NCBI GenBank assembly: GCA_018712785.1
Contig: DVGK01000004.1
Location: forward strand, 1 to 36,660
Direction of reading: 5' to 3'
Origin: Candidatus Choladousia intestinavium
Lineage (GTDB): Bacteria > Bacillota > Clostridia > Lachnospirales > Lachnospiraceae
DNA length: 36,660 nt
Below are positions 24,383-32,577 of this stretch, piece after piece. Under the pieces are notes generated by a model. It saw nothing but the letters and a program-made list of their open reading frames with translations. It was not told where the DNA came from and searched no databases. Each line of letters starts with the position of its first letter. The first letter of the stretch is position 1. The position numbers and the translations under genes were made by a program.

Positions 24383-25648
24383 TCATTCATCATCCAGATC
24401 GTAGCCCTTCAGCAGATCAGCCACCTGGGAATCAGAGATTTTTTTCTTGGAGAGGCGGTGCTGCAGGTAGAGATCAAAAAGGTAGCTGAGTACCGCTACC
24501 GTGGGAACGCCAAGGAGCATACCCACAACGCCTCCTACGTAGCCGCCTACGGTGATGGCCAGGATAATCCATAGAGGACGCATACCGGTGGAAATTCCCA
24601 GAATCCTGGGAGCAATAATCAGTCCGTCGATCTGCTGCATGCACAGGATCATCAGAGCAAAGGTAAGGGCCTTAATGGGTGAGATAAACAGCAGAATAAC
24701 CACTCCGGGTATGGCTCCGATGAAGGGGCCGAAATACGGAATCATATTAGTCAGGCCCACCACCAGGCTGATAATGGGAGCATAGGGCAGCTGAAGAATA
24801 CTCATCAGCGTAAAGCAGAGGATGCCTACCAGGGTGGCGTCCATAAAGGCTCCTACCACATAATTTCCCAGAAGGCGGTTGCACTCTGAAAGAATCTTCT
24901 GGCAGGCTGGAATCCGCTTTTTGGGAACAAAAGCACAGATGACCCGCCACGCGGTATGCATCAGGCGCCGCTTGTCATACAGCATATAGATGGACACAAT
25001 GATGCTGATCAGAAGATTGACAATCCAGGAGACAATAGAGACCGACACGGTAAACAGCGCCGGAACCGTATTGACCGCCAGATTCCTGAGATAGCTGATC
25101 AAATCCGGAATAATGTTATTGAGAGGATCGATAATCAGTTCAAAATCCAGATCCGGATAGCGCTCCTGCAGTCCTTCCAGCAGATTCATCAGCGTATCGT
25201 ACGCAGTGGGAATATAATTTACGAAATCCATAAAGCTTTTTGCGATTTCCGGAACTACGTACAGGAGAATTAAAACCAGGCATCCGAAGATGATCAGGTA
25301 CGTAATCAGGATGGACAGAATGGTGTGAAGTCCATGCCGCAGCTTTATTTTTGCCTTTTTCTGCAGAAAGCCGAGAAATTTGTAAAAGGTGTGAACCAGA
25401 GGGTTCAGCACATATGCCAGCAAAGCTCCGAAAAAGAAAGGGCTTAACATCCCAAGAACCTGCCCAAACCAGGCTTTGGTCTTGTCGAAATCTATAATGG
25501 CTTTGAATATGATGGCGGTGATAAGAAGCATCACTACGCCGTAAACGCAGATTGTAAAATAGCGGCTGTTTTTGATAAAGCGCTGGCTTTCTCCGGGAGG
25601 CGTGGCCTCCGAAAAAAGGGATGCTTTTTTTGACTCTGTCTGTTTCAT
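24383..25648 (-). CDS. AI-2E family transporter (second copy)
   Basis: A 421-residue PF01594 membrane protein. After a soluble N-terminus, hydrophobic helices begin near residue 30 (YFTICVYGVVMLLITAIIF). The signature MLSPFFFGALLAYVLNPLV, a long middle segment and the C-terminal LVVGLTNMIPYFGPFIGAIPG and QQIDGLIIAPRILGISTGMRPLWII follow. ATG 25648 has GGAAGGAG upstream; the extension to 25699 lacks a ribosome binding site. It ends in a soluble tail. Transport cargo is unknown. It is divergent from the tRNA-Lys gene and is longer than the paralogue at 11491-12630. Confidence 0.9.
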   Translation of the reverse strand: MKQTESKKASLFSEATPPGESQRFIKNSRYFTICVYGVVMLLITAIIFKAIIDFDKTKAWFGQVLGMLSPFFFGALLAYVLNPLVHTFYKFLGFLQKKAKIKLRHGLHTILSILITYLIIFGCLVLILLYVVPEIAKSFMDFVNYIPTAYDTLMNLLEGLQERYPDLDFELIIDPLNNIIPDLISYLRNLAVNTVPALFTVSVSIVSWIVNLLISIIVSIYMLYDKRRLMHTAWRVICAFVPKKRIPACQKILSECNRLLGNYVVGAFMDATLVGILCFTLMSILQLPYAPIISLVVGLTNMIPYFGPFIGAIPGVVILLFISPIKALTFALMILCMQQIDGLIIAPRILGISTGMRPLWIILAITVGGYVGGVVGMLLGVPTVAVLSYLFDLYLQHRLSKKKISDSQVADLLKGYDLDDE

Positions 25649-25690
25649 AAGCTCCTTCCCTGAATCACGGATTACTATTGAAAGTAACTG

Positions 25691-25714
25691 CGGGATCAAA
25701 AAGGCTTGATCCCG
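25691..25714. promoter_or_regulatory. Inverted repeat in the AI-2E-family gene leader
   Basis: CGGGATCAA (25691-25699) and TTGATCCCG (25706-25714) form a perfect 9-bp dyad between the -10 box and the start codon of the minus-strand gene. It may be an operator or an RNA hairpin near the 5' end of the message. Confidence 0.5.
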
Positions 25715-25722
25715 GCCTTTCT

Positions 25723-25751
25723 ATTATAAAATTTTTAGAAAAAGGATGCAA
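25723..25751 (-). promoter_or_regulatory. Promoter of the second AI-2E-family gene
   Basis: Minus strand TTGCAT (complement of 25746-25751), 17 bp, TATAAT (complement of 25723-25728). Confidence 0.75.
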
Positions 25752-25794
25752 GTAGAGGGAAGAAAAAAGAAATTAAAAAAATCTAAAAATACAC

Positions 25795-25823
25795 TTGCAT
25801 TTTCATAAACTTTGTATTATAAT
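25795..25823 (+). promoter_or_regulatory. Promoter of tRNA-Lys
   Basis: TTGCAT (25795-25800), 17 bp, TATAAT (25818-25823). The hexamers and spacing are identical to those of the divergent AI-2E-family promoter 44 bp away. Confidence 0.85.
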
Positions 25824-25859
25824 AATTTTCGTTCGTGAGGGAGACCTCAGACAATACAA

Positions 25860-25932
25860 GCGCGATTAGCTCAGTTGGTAGAGCACCTGACTCTTAATCA
25901 GGGTGTCTAGGGTCCGAGCCCCTAATCGCGCA
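25860..25932 (+). tRNA. tRNA-Lys (anticodon CUU)
   Basis: Complete cloverleaf of 73 nt to the discriminator: acceptor GCGCGAT/ATCGCGC, D-arm TAGCTCAGTTGGTAGAGCA, anticodon stem CCTGA/TCAGG with loop CTCTTAA (anticodon CTT, reading AAG), and T-stem TAGGG/CCCTA. CCA is not encoded. The T-loop is TCCGAGC: position 55 (25914) is C where U (pseudouridine) is almost invariant. A terminator follows at once, so it is a single-gene transcript. Confidence 0.93.
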
Positions 25933-25939
25933 TTTAAAG

Positions 25940-25979
25940 CACTGTTTTTGATGCAGAGACATCGGGGACGGTGTTTTTT
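25940..25979 (+). terminator. Terminator after tRNA-Lys
   Basis: CACTGTTTTTGATG (25940-25953) pairs over 14 bp with CATCGGGGACGGTG (25960-25973), including G-U pairs, with a 6-nt loop and six T. Confidence 0.88.
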
Positions 25980-26032
25980 ATTTTGGAATAAAGAGTTTCT
26001 ATTAAGTAAGAAAATGGAAACAAAAAGCAATC

Positions 26033-26058
26033 GGGGCCTTTTGCGCGTCAAAGGCCCC
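26033..26058. other. Hairpin in the gap between tRNA-Lys and the AAA-ATPase remnant
   Basis: GGGGCCTTTTG (26033-26043) pairs with CAAAGGCCCC (26049-26058) with one bulged T. There is no adjacent T-run. The rest of 25980-26220 shows no gene. Confidence 0.4.
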
Positions 26059-26220
26059 ATTACTTTTATACAACATATTAAATTTCTTCTGCAGGGACAA
26101 CGGGAGCTGCATGGGCGGCGGAGGAATTAAGAATTCTCTGCTGGAGAAATAAAAAGGGGAGAACTGAAGGACTTTGTAAGCAGGGCTCTGTCGATGGAAC
26201 ACAGATAAAGGAGATAGAAC

Positions 26221-26242
26221 AGGGAGGAAGCAGTTCCTCCCT
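26221..26242. terminator. Hairpin downstream of the AAA-ATPase remnant
   Basis: AGGGAGGAA and TTCCTCCCT form a perfect 9-bp stem with a 4-nt loop, 10 bp past the stop of the minus-strand remnant. No U-tract follows, so termination is uncertain. Confidence 0.4.
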
Positions 26243-26251
26243 GAAGCTGTA

Positions 26252-27525
26252 TTATCCTTTTTTTACCATGCATTCTTTTCGGTAAAAGGCTATTCCGTAT
26301 TTTAAGATATCCTGATATCCCTCCTGCCGGAGCGCTTCTTCGTATCTCCGGTCCTCAATCTGCCGAAGGGCTTCCCGGCATTTCTCATCAAGCCCCTGAT
26401 AAGTCTTTGATACCTTAATTTCAATGATCACGGCTTTTCCGCGGACGCTGGGATATTTTACCAGAAGATCCGGTCTGCCGTCTCCGGATTCACGGTTGGA
26501 CTGGACAATAAAATTTCCGATATTTTTCAGTATTCCCGCGAGGAAGCCGTGATAATAGCTTTCCTGATAATCATAAAAGCTGATGGTTTCCATGAGATTT
26601 TCTGAGAAGATCTCGGTCAGTTTATCTGTGTCGCCCTTTAACAGGCTGTCATAAAGAGGCGTCAGATCCTTTTTTTCCGTCGTCTCTTCAAACCAGCGCA
26701 GAACGGCGTTTTTATAGATAGAGCGTACCTCGCTGTTTGGAATCGCCATCTCCATGCGTATGGTCTCATCTTTCTGTTCCTCACAGATTTTTTTCAGATA
26801 CCCGGTAAAAAAAGAAAATTCCAAAGGTTATCCTGGGTGGAATTCATATCCTCATAAGTAATATTTTCATGAATCGGCTTGATAATTGTTCCGCCTTCGA
26901 TCAGCCCTTCAATTTCCTGCCGAACCGACAGATCTGCATGTTCAATCAGGACTTTTACAATGCTGTTTGAACTGGTGTTGGACCAGTAGGGCTTTGCAAA
27001 GGCCTTTTTATCATAGCGGCAGGACTCTATATAATTGATTACACTCCAGGGGTTGTAAACTTCTGTCTCACCGAAGCGATATCCGTCATACCATCTCTGC
27101 ACAGTTTCCAGGTTTTCCTCAAGCCCGTAATCCTTTAGCATCTGGACTACCTCAGGCGGAGTAAAGCCGAAATACTCCGCGTAGGTTTCGGATGTTATTG
27201 ATATGGTTTTCAGGTTATTTAACCCAGTAAAAATTGATTCTTTGCTAATGCGCAGACAGCCGGTGACCGCAGCAAACTCCAGACTGTCATTGGTTTTAAG
27301 GGCAGATTCAAAAACTGAACGGATCAGAGCTGCCATTTGGTCATAAAATCCGCTGAAATACGCATTTTCAAGAGGAACGTCATATTCGTCAAGCAAAATG
27401 ACAGAGCGCTGGCCGGTACAGGTATACAGGCATTCGGACAAAAATTTGAGGGAATCCGCGTAGTCGCTTTCTGTGCCTTCCAGATCCTGGATTCGTTGAT
27501 ACCGATTCAATTCTGAAGAAGACAA
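26252..27525 (-). pseudogene. AAA-ATPase-like / PD-(D/E)XK nuclease-like protein (DUF1703 family), truncated and frameshifted
   Basis: Members of this family normally have about 550 residues: an N-terminal P-loop ATPase-like domain (RRFGKTL type), a middle region and a C-terminal PD-(D/E)XK nuclease-like DUF1703 domain. Here the part from 27525 begins at SELNRYQRIQD, so roughly the first 110 residues including the P-loop are absent. VILLDEYDVPL (Walker B), then TGCLRISKESIFTGLNN and WYDGYRFG follow. At 26807-26813 the frame breaks in a 7-T run (minus strand): NLWNFLF continues into a stop instead of FTGYLKK, and the nuclease part (GRPDLLVKYP...VIIEIKVSK) resumes in the neighbouring frame to 26252. 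The two changes make it a decayed gene, barring sequencing error or programmed slippage at the second site. Confidence 0.85.
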
Positions 27526-27646
27526 TCTCAGGACAAGTTTAAAACATGAAAAATCTAATTTCCGGGGACTTTAAGACGGACCAGCATTAGAAAAGAAACA
27601 CAGGCATATAAAATAAATAAGATTTTCTTGGGAGCGTTTGTTCTAT

Positions 27647-28348
27647 ATGTCCCGTTTTCGAAAATATCTCCCCTGTATGATGACGATTCTTTTGCTTCTG
27701 GCAGCTTATTTTCTGCCGCAGGCCGGCGCAAGGTGGCAGGAAGCTGTAAGCACAGAGAGCAGCATGGCAGACAAAGGAACCATTGTTTTGGATCCTGGTC
27801 ACGGCGAACGTGATCCTGGCATGACCGGGAGTTCCGGGGTTCTTGAGAAGGATCTGAATCTTACTTATGCCAAGAAGCTGAGGGAGCTTTTGGAGCAGGA
27901 AGGATATCAGGTGGTAATGACCAGAGAAACGGATGAGGGACTGTATGATGAGGATGCTTCTAATAAAAAAGCTCAGGATATGCAGAGACGCTGCGCGCTC
28001 ATCGAGAAGTCAAATCCTCTGCTGACGGTGAGTATCCACCAGAACAGCTACCAGGATCCTTCTGTAAAAGGTCCTCAGGTGTTTTATTATGAGCATTCGG
28101 CGGAGGGGCAGAAGCTGGCCGCAGTGATCCAGAAGCAGCTGAATGAAGAACTGACGGAGACTACAGCCAGGGAGGCAAAGGCAAATTCCACTTACTATAT
28201 TCTGAAACAGTCCAAGGGGACGGCAGTGATAGTGGAATGCGGATTTTTGTCAAATCCCGAAGAGGAGGCCCTCCTTACCCGGGAAGACTATCAGAACCGG
28301 GCAGTGAGGGCCATCTGCAGAGGGATTCTGGAATATCTGGGAAATTAG
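27647..28348 (+). CDS. cwlD: N-acetylmuramoyl-L-alanine amidase, CwlD-like
   Basis: Zinc amidase (Amidase_3) that cuts MurNAc from the stem peptide. CwlD removes peptides as the first step toward muramic-delta-lactam in spore cortex. The 233 residues fit CwlD, which has no binding repeats. An N-terminal hydrophobic segment (about 8-24) exports it. Zinc and catalytic residues: His in VLDPGHGERDPG, Glu in LEKDLNLTYA, His in TVSIHQNSYQD and Glu in VIVECGFLSNPEEE. The start is uncertain: ATG 27647 is 12 nt after GGGAG, and a TTG at 27638 is possible. Upstream CATATAAAA with GCATT could be a forespore promoter (inference). The stop overlaps the convergent MATE gene by 4 nt. Confidence 0.85.
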   Translation: MSRFRKYLPCMMTILLLLAAYFLPQAGARWQEAVSTESSMADKGTIVLDPGHGERDPGMTGSSGVLEKDLNLTYAKKLRELLEQEGYQVVMTRETDEGLYDEDASNKKAQDMQRRCALIEKSNPLLTVSIHQNSYQDPSVKGPQVFYYEHSAEGQKLAAVIQKQLNEELTETTAREAKANSTYYILKQSKGTAVIVECGFLSNPEEEALLTREDYQNRAVRAICRGILEYLGN

Positions 28349-29730
28349 GGCTGCGCTGCATCCTCCTTTCCTTCCTGATGGAGTTTGTAAAATTTCTTTT
28401 GATTGAAATAATAATATACAATAAACAACGCGGCAGTCAGTCCCCAGGAAATGGGATAGCTCATGAGAATGGTCCGCACTCCGGGCCAGTGGGGAACAGC
28501 CAGGAAGATCCAGAGAATGCGCAGCACGCACACGCCGGTACAGGTCATAATCATAGGCATCAAAACATTTCCCATGGCTCTTAAGGCGCTGGAGAGGATC
28601 TCAATAAAAATAAAGAGTACATAAGAGGGAGCGATTACACGGATAATTTCCATACCAATTTGGATTACTTCCGGGTCAGCAGTAAACAGCCGGAGGAGAT
28701 ACTCCCCGCCGAAAAGCAGCAGAGCGCTTGTCAAAAGAGAAGCGGTAAAATCCAGCAGCAGACATACCTTGACGCTTCTCTTCATCCGGTCGTATTTTCC
28801 GGCGCCGAAATTCTGACCGATAAAGGTGATGATGGATACGCTGAAGGCGCCGGAGATCATCCAGTAAATGGCGTCAATTTTTCCGAAGGCCGTATAGGCA
28901 GCCATAGTGTCTGTTCCCAAACTGTTCAGAGAGGTCTGAATCAAAATATTGGAAATATTATACATAATGGACTGGATACCTGCAGGGAGGCCGATGGTGA
29001 TAATGGAAAACAAAAGATACCGGTGGAAGCGGATTTTTTTTGGCTCCAGAAGATATATATCAGAAGACCTTATCAGCGCCAGAAGAATCAGAATCGCGCT
29101 TACTACCTGGGAGATCACCGTGGCGATAGCGGCTCCCGCCACTCCCAGATGAAATCCTACTACAAAGAGAATATCCAGAAAAATATTGATAAAGCAGCAG
29201 ACAATCAGAAAGTACAGAGGCCTTTTAGAGTCTCCCACAGCTCTCAGAATAGCGGAGCCCACATTATAGATAAAGACAAAAAGAATACCTCCGAAGTAAA
29301 TTCGCAGATAGGCGACAGAGTCCGACATAACGTCGTCGGGGGTTTTCATCATATCCAGAAGCAGAGGTGCCAGGACGATGCCGACCGCGGTGGTTAAAAT
29401 TCCTCCGACTATAGATAAGGCGATGGCTGTGTGCAGGGTATCGTTCAGATCCTGCCTTTTTTTAGCGCCATAGTACCGGGCAATAATGACTGTGGCGCCG
29501 GAGGCCAGTGCCACGAAAAAGTTTACGATCAGGTTAGTGATCTGGCCGGTAGAACCGCCTACAGCCGCAAGAGCCTGTGTTCCCACAAAACGTCCTACTA
29601 CCACGGCATCTGCCGTGTTATAAAGCTGCTGAAATAAGGTTCCCACCAGAATGGGGAAGAAAAAGATCAGCAGCTGCTTCCAAATCACTCCTTCCGTAAT
29701 CTGATTTACGGAAGCGTCCTTTTTAGACAT
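28345..29730 (-). CDS. MATE family efflux transporter
   Basis: Multidrug and toxin extrusion exporter of 461 residues with 12 predicted transmembrane helices. The family opening WKQLLIFFFPILVGTLFQQLYNTADAVVVGRFVG, the segment SGATVIIARYYGAKK and the second-half counterpart FGKIDAIYWMISGAFSVSIITFIGQNFGAGK are clear. It would expel drugs or metabolites by Na+ or H+ exchange; cargo unknown. GGGAGGAG precedes the ATG. The 3' end overlaps cwlD by 4 nt (convergent). Confidence 0.95.
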   Translation of the reverse strand: MSKKDASVNQITEGVIWKQLLIFFFPILVGTLFQQLYNTADAVVVGRFVGTQALAAVGGSTGQITNLIVNFFVALASGATVIIARYYGAKKRQDLNDTLHTAIALSIVGGILTTAVGIVLAPLLLDMMKTPDDVMSDSVAYLRIYFGGILFVFIYNVGSAILRAVGDSKRPLYFLIVCCFINIFLDILFVVGFHLGVAGAAIATVISQVVSAILILLALIRSSDIYLLEPKKIRFHRYLLFSIITIGLPAGIQSIMYNISNILIQTSLNSLGTDTMAAYTAFGKIDAIYWMISGAFSVSIITFIGQNFGAGKYDRMKRSVKVCLLLDFTASLLTSALLLFGGEYLLRLFTADPEVIQIGMEIIRVIAPSYVLFIFIEILSSALRAMGNVLMPMIMTCTGVCVLRILWIFLAVPHWPGVRTILMSYPISWGLTAALFIVYYYFNQKKFYKLHQEGKEDAAQP

Positions 29731-29773
29731 AGATAACTCCTCCCTTGAAGTAAAAATAGAATAGTCCCAGACA

Positions 29774-29802
29774 TTTATAGCATAGCTTATGGGGATTGTC
29801 GA
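29774..29802 (-). promoter_or_regulatory. Promoter of the MATE exporter gene
   Basis: Minus strand TCGACA (complement of 29797-29802), 17 bp, TATAAA (complement of 29774-29779). Confidence 0.55.
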
Positions 29803-30001
29803 TATAGGAAAATATTTATTTTTAAGACGGGAACAAAGTAAGGCAGCTGCTTTCGCCGAACCGCTGTTTACATGTGAGCTTGCTGCGCTGATACGTTTCG
29901 GTTCCGAACGTCGATCCGCTTTCTACACCCCCGGTTTATGACGCGCCGTGCAGGGCACAGACTCTATGCACCGGCATAGATATAAAAGAAAAGAGGTTAT
30001 T

Positions 30002-31087
30002 ATGAGTACGATCAGTCTCTGTATGATTGTAAAGGATGAGGAGGAAACTCTAGGACGGTGCCTGGACGGAATGAAAGACTTGGTGGATGAGATAATCCTT
30101 GTGGATACAGGCTCATCGGACGGGACAAAGGAAATTGCCGCACTCTATACTGACCAAATTTATGATTGTATCTGGGAAGATGATTTTTCAAGGGCTAGGA
30201 ATTTTGCGCTTTCCAAAGGGAAGGGAGAGTATTTGATGTGGATGGATGCCGATGATGTTTTAGACCGGAGATACGCGAAAGATTTTTTGGAAATGAAAGA
30301 AAGACTGGGAGCGGCAGATGTGATTATGATGCCTTATGTGACACAATTTGATTCCAGGGGAGAACCGGCTTTTGTTTATGAAAGGGAGCGGATTTTTAGG
30401 AATCATGGAGGGTTCTGGTTTCAGGGGAGAGTTCATGAGGCAGTGACGCCCTCTGGAATAATTCAAAGGGAAAAGATTCCCATTGAACACAGGAAAATAA
30501 AACAAGGAGATCCGGACCGGAATTTAAGGATTTACGAAACCATGGAAAAAGAGGGCGTTAAATTTTCAGGGAGGGAGTTGTACTACTATGGACGGGAGCT
30601 GCTGGCACATAGACAGTTTTGCAGGGGAAAAGAGATCTTTGAGGCGTTTCTGAGGAGAGAGGATGGATGGGAAGAAAATAAAATAGATGCGACCAGACAG
30701 ATGGCTTACTGCTGTTACGGTCTGGGAGACGAAAAAGGTGCGTTGGAGGCACTGCTGAAGGGTTTGGCCTACGATACGCCCAGAGGAGAGACTTGCTGCG
30801 ACCTGGGCCGTCATTTTATGGAGCGGGGGCGATATCAGCAGGCGGTTTATTGGTATCAGCAGGCTTTACGGGCTGAGAAGAGACAAGAGAGGGGAGCCTT
30901 TGTTCAAGAGGAATGTTACGATTATCTTCCGGCCATTTCCCTATGCATCTGTTTTGACCGAATGGGAGATTTGAAAACAGCAGAAAAGTACAATGAACTG
31001 GCGGGAATATTCCAGCCGGATTCTCCAAGCTATCTCTACAATAAAGGGTATTTTAGGGACAAAAACGCAGAGGAAAAAGAGTCTTAA
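30002..31087 (+). CDS. Family 2 glycosyltransferase with C-terminal TPR repeats
   Basis: A GT-A sugar transferase of 361 residues. The nucleotide-sugar half has SLCMIVKDEEETLGRCLDG, VDTGSSDGTKEIA, DDFSRARNFAL and the metal-binding DADD (about 81-84). The second half holds tetratricopeptide-like helices (for example GRYQQAVYWYQQALRAEK and GDLKTAEKYNELAGI), which often hold protein acceptors. The start at 30002 has AAAGAGG before it and matches the family N-terminus; the open extension to 29948 lacks these. A collagen-like protein full of Gly-X-Thr triplets starts 102 bp downstream, so the Thr residues are the likely acceptors, as for SgtA beside bclA3 in Clostridioides difficile. That link is inference. 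Confidence 0.88.
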   Translation: MSTISLCMIVKDEEETLGRCLDGMKDLVDEIILVDTGSSDGTKEIAALYTDQIYDCIWEDDFSRARNFALSKGKGEYLMWMDADDVLDRRYAKDFLEMKERLGAADVIMMPYVTQFDSRGEPAFVYERERIFRNHGGFWFQGRVHEAVTPSGIIQREKIPIEHRKIKQGDPDRNLRIYETMEKEGVKFSGRELYYYGRELLAHRQFCRGKEIFEAFLRREDGWEENKIDATRQMAYCCYGLGDEKGALEALLKGLAYDTPRGETCCDLGRHFMERGRYQQAVYWYQQALRAEKRQERGAFVQEECYDYLPAISLCICFDRMGDLKTAEKYNELAGIFQPDSPSYLYNKGYFRDKNAEEKES

Positions 31088-31118
31088 ATTCGACAGAAAA
31101 GCAAAAATCATGAAATGA

Positions 31119-31127
31119 CATATAATA
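31119..31127 (+). promoter_or_regulatory. Putative -10 of the collagen-like gene
   Basis: CATATAATA, 62 bp before the start codon, is the same nonamer as at 15659. It fits the sigma-K CATANNNTA pattern and also contains TATAAT. No clear -35 is seen. Confidence 0.4.
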
Positions 31128-31189
31128 TAGAGAAACCAAACAGGCGGACTGAAAAGTCAGGACGCCTTTAAAGAAAAGGAGAGTAAAAT

Positions 31190-32344
31190 ATGGCATGGTT
31201 TCAAAACAGACGCCAGGATGATATGCAGGAACAGTCCTGCGGATGCGGCTGCACTCCGAAGCCTCCCTGTCCTCCGGGCCGTCCTGGGCCTACGGGCCCT
31301 GCAGGACCTACTGGTCCGCAGGGTGAACCGGGCGTTCCGGGGCCGCAGGGAAATACGGGAGCTACAGGAGCGACGGGTCCTGCGGGAATAAGCGGACCCA
31401 CAGGGGCGACAGGTCCTGCGGGAGCGACGGGACCCACGGGAGCGACGGGTCCTGCGGGAATAAGCGGCCCTACGGGGGCGACGGGTCCTGCGGGGGCAAC
31501 AGGTCCCACGGGGGCGACGGGTCCTGCGGGAATAAGCGGCCCTACGGGAGCGACAGGTCCTACGGGAGCGACAGGTCCTGCGGGAATAAGCGGCCCTACG
31601 GGGGCGACGGGACCCACGGGAGCGACGGGTCCTGCGGGGGCAACAGGTCCCACGGGAGCGACGGGTCCCACGGGAGCGACGGGTCCTGCGGGAGCAACGG
31701 GTCTTGCGGGAATAAGCGGCCCTACGGGAGCGACGGGTCCTGCGGGGGCAACAGGTCCCACGGGGGCGACAGGTCCTGCGGGGGCAACAGGTTCCACGGG
31801 GGCGACAGGTCCTGCGGGAATAAGCGGCCCCACGGGGGCGACGGGTCCTGCGGGGGCAACAGGTCCCACGGGAGCGACGGGTCCCACAGGAGCGACCGGT
31901 CCAACCGGGGCAGGAGCAGCATCGACGCAGGTTATGAACGCTTACTCCACTCCGGCGACTCCCGGTACGTCAGGAAACCCGCTGACTTTTGACAGGAATG
32001 CGGTGACATACGGAACCGCGATTTCTCATACAGCCGGGACAGCTCCTTTTACGATTACGCGGCCGGGATTTTATAATGTATCTTTTAACGGCAGCATAGT
32101 ACCAGTGACAGGTTCAAGCTTCCCTCTGAATATTCGTCTGTATCTGGAACAGAATGGCACGGCTCTTCCAGGGGCGACTGCTACGCAGACATTCCAAAGT
32201 GATACGGCCAGTATAAACCTTTCTTTTTCAGAAGTGATTCAGGTAACTGAGACACCTTCTGTTCTGCAGGTTGTAGCCAGCGGAGCCAATTTTTTATACT
32301 CAGATGTATCTTTTTCAATTCATCTGATAGGGATAGCATCCTGA
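31190..32344 (+). CDS. Collagen-like surface glycoprotein (BclA-like exosporium type)
   Basis: A 384-residue protein in three parts. An N-terminal head with a Cys cluster ([13 protein letters not shown], about 17-29) has no Sec signal. About 70 Gly-X-Y triplets (30 to about 243) are dominated by GAT, GPT and GPA, with six GIS. A C-terminal beta-rich globular domain (about 245-384; [27 protein letters not shown]) is of the trimerising BclA C-domain/TNF-like kind. The triplets should form a triple-helical stalk, and their Thr-rich Y positions suit O-glycosylation. AAAGGAGAG precedes the ATG. The glycosyltransferase upstream is the likely partner. A spore-surface location is inferred from the architecture and missing signal peptide. 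The repeat DNA is near-identical in units of 9-54 bp. Confidence 0.92.
   Translation: MAWFQNRRQDDMQEQSCGCGCTPKPPCPPGRPGPTGPAGPTGPQGEPGVPGPQGNTGATGATGPAGISGPTGATGPAGATGPTGATGPAGISGPTGATGPAGATGPTGATGPAGISGPTGATGPTGATGPAGISGPTGATGPTGATGPAGATGPTGATGPTGATGPAGATGLAGISGPTGATGPAGATGPTGATGPAGATGSTGATGPAGISGPTGATGPAGATGPTGATGPTGATGPTGAGAASTQVMNAYSTPATPGTSGNPLTFDRNAVTYGTAISHTAGTAPFTITRPGFYNVSFNGSIVPVTGSSFPLNIRLYLEQNGTALPGATATQTFQSDTASINLSFSEVIQVTETPSVLQVVASGANFLYSDVSFSIHLIGIAS
31279..31911 (+). repeat. Short-period GC-rich tandem repeats encoding Gly-X-Y
   Basis: Units such as GCGACGGGTCCTGCGGGA recur with few substitutions in a nested 9/18/45-54-bp pattern. The higher-order unit runs from one GGAATAAGCGG (Gly-Ile-Ser) block to the next, six in all. 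Such arrays change length by slippage and are prone to assembly collapse. Confidence 0.9.
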
Positions 32345-32388
32345 CAGAAAAACTTAATCAGATGAGAGACTGAAGAGACAGCTGAATG

Positions 32389-32417
32389 GCCGGGGAGAGA
32401 CCCTCTGTATCCCCGGC
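32389..32417 (+). terminator. Hairpin after the collagen-like gene
   Basis: GCCGGGGA (32389-32396) and TCCCCGGC (32410-32417) form a perfect 8-bp stem with a 13-nt loop. No T-run follows, so it may only protect the 3' end. Confidence 0.4.
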
Positions 32418-32535
32418 TGAAGGCTGCTGCTTATGTCAATGAAAAGCGAACAGAGTGTGGTTTTTCCGCAGACAAAAATCTGAACTTACGGGAATTTTGC
32501 GCAGAATGAATTGTTTAAAAATGAATAACACAGAA

Positions 32536-32564
32536 TTGTAAAGGCCATATATATACTGTATAAT
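32536..32564 (+). promoter_or_regulatory. Promoter of the oligoendopeptidase gene
   Basis: TTGTAA (32536-32541), 17 bp, TATAAT (32559-32564). The transcript would begin about 32571. Confidence 0.7.
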
Positions 32565-32577
32565 ATTTATAGATTGG

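Noticed and set aside
24180..24404. Small basic plus-strand frame (about 74 aa; IYRLAYDKPGVNQKAL...) between trmB and the AI-2E-family gene, and a 30-aa frame from ATG 24187.
   Set aside because: There is no ribosome binding site at a usable distance, the longer frame needs a TTG start and runs into the antisense of the AI-2E-family gene. A faint Spo0E-like rhythm is not enough to call a gene.
29840..29945. GC-rich segment with short dyads (TTCGGTTCCGAA and others) before the glycosyltransferase.
   Set aside because: The dyads are short and no RNA family or gene could be recognised; it may be unremarkable leader sequence.
31201..31887. Long minus-strand frame of repeated GPVAPV inside the collagen-like gene.
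   Set aside because: It is a shadow of the GC-rich triplet repeats; it has no ribosome binding site or promoter, and the plus-strand protein is clearly the real one.
31279..31911. Regular repeats considered as a CRISPR or minisatellite array.
   Set aside because: There are no unique spacers; the repeats are in phase with Gly-X-Y codons and are explained by the collagen-like protein.
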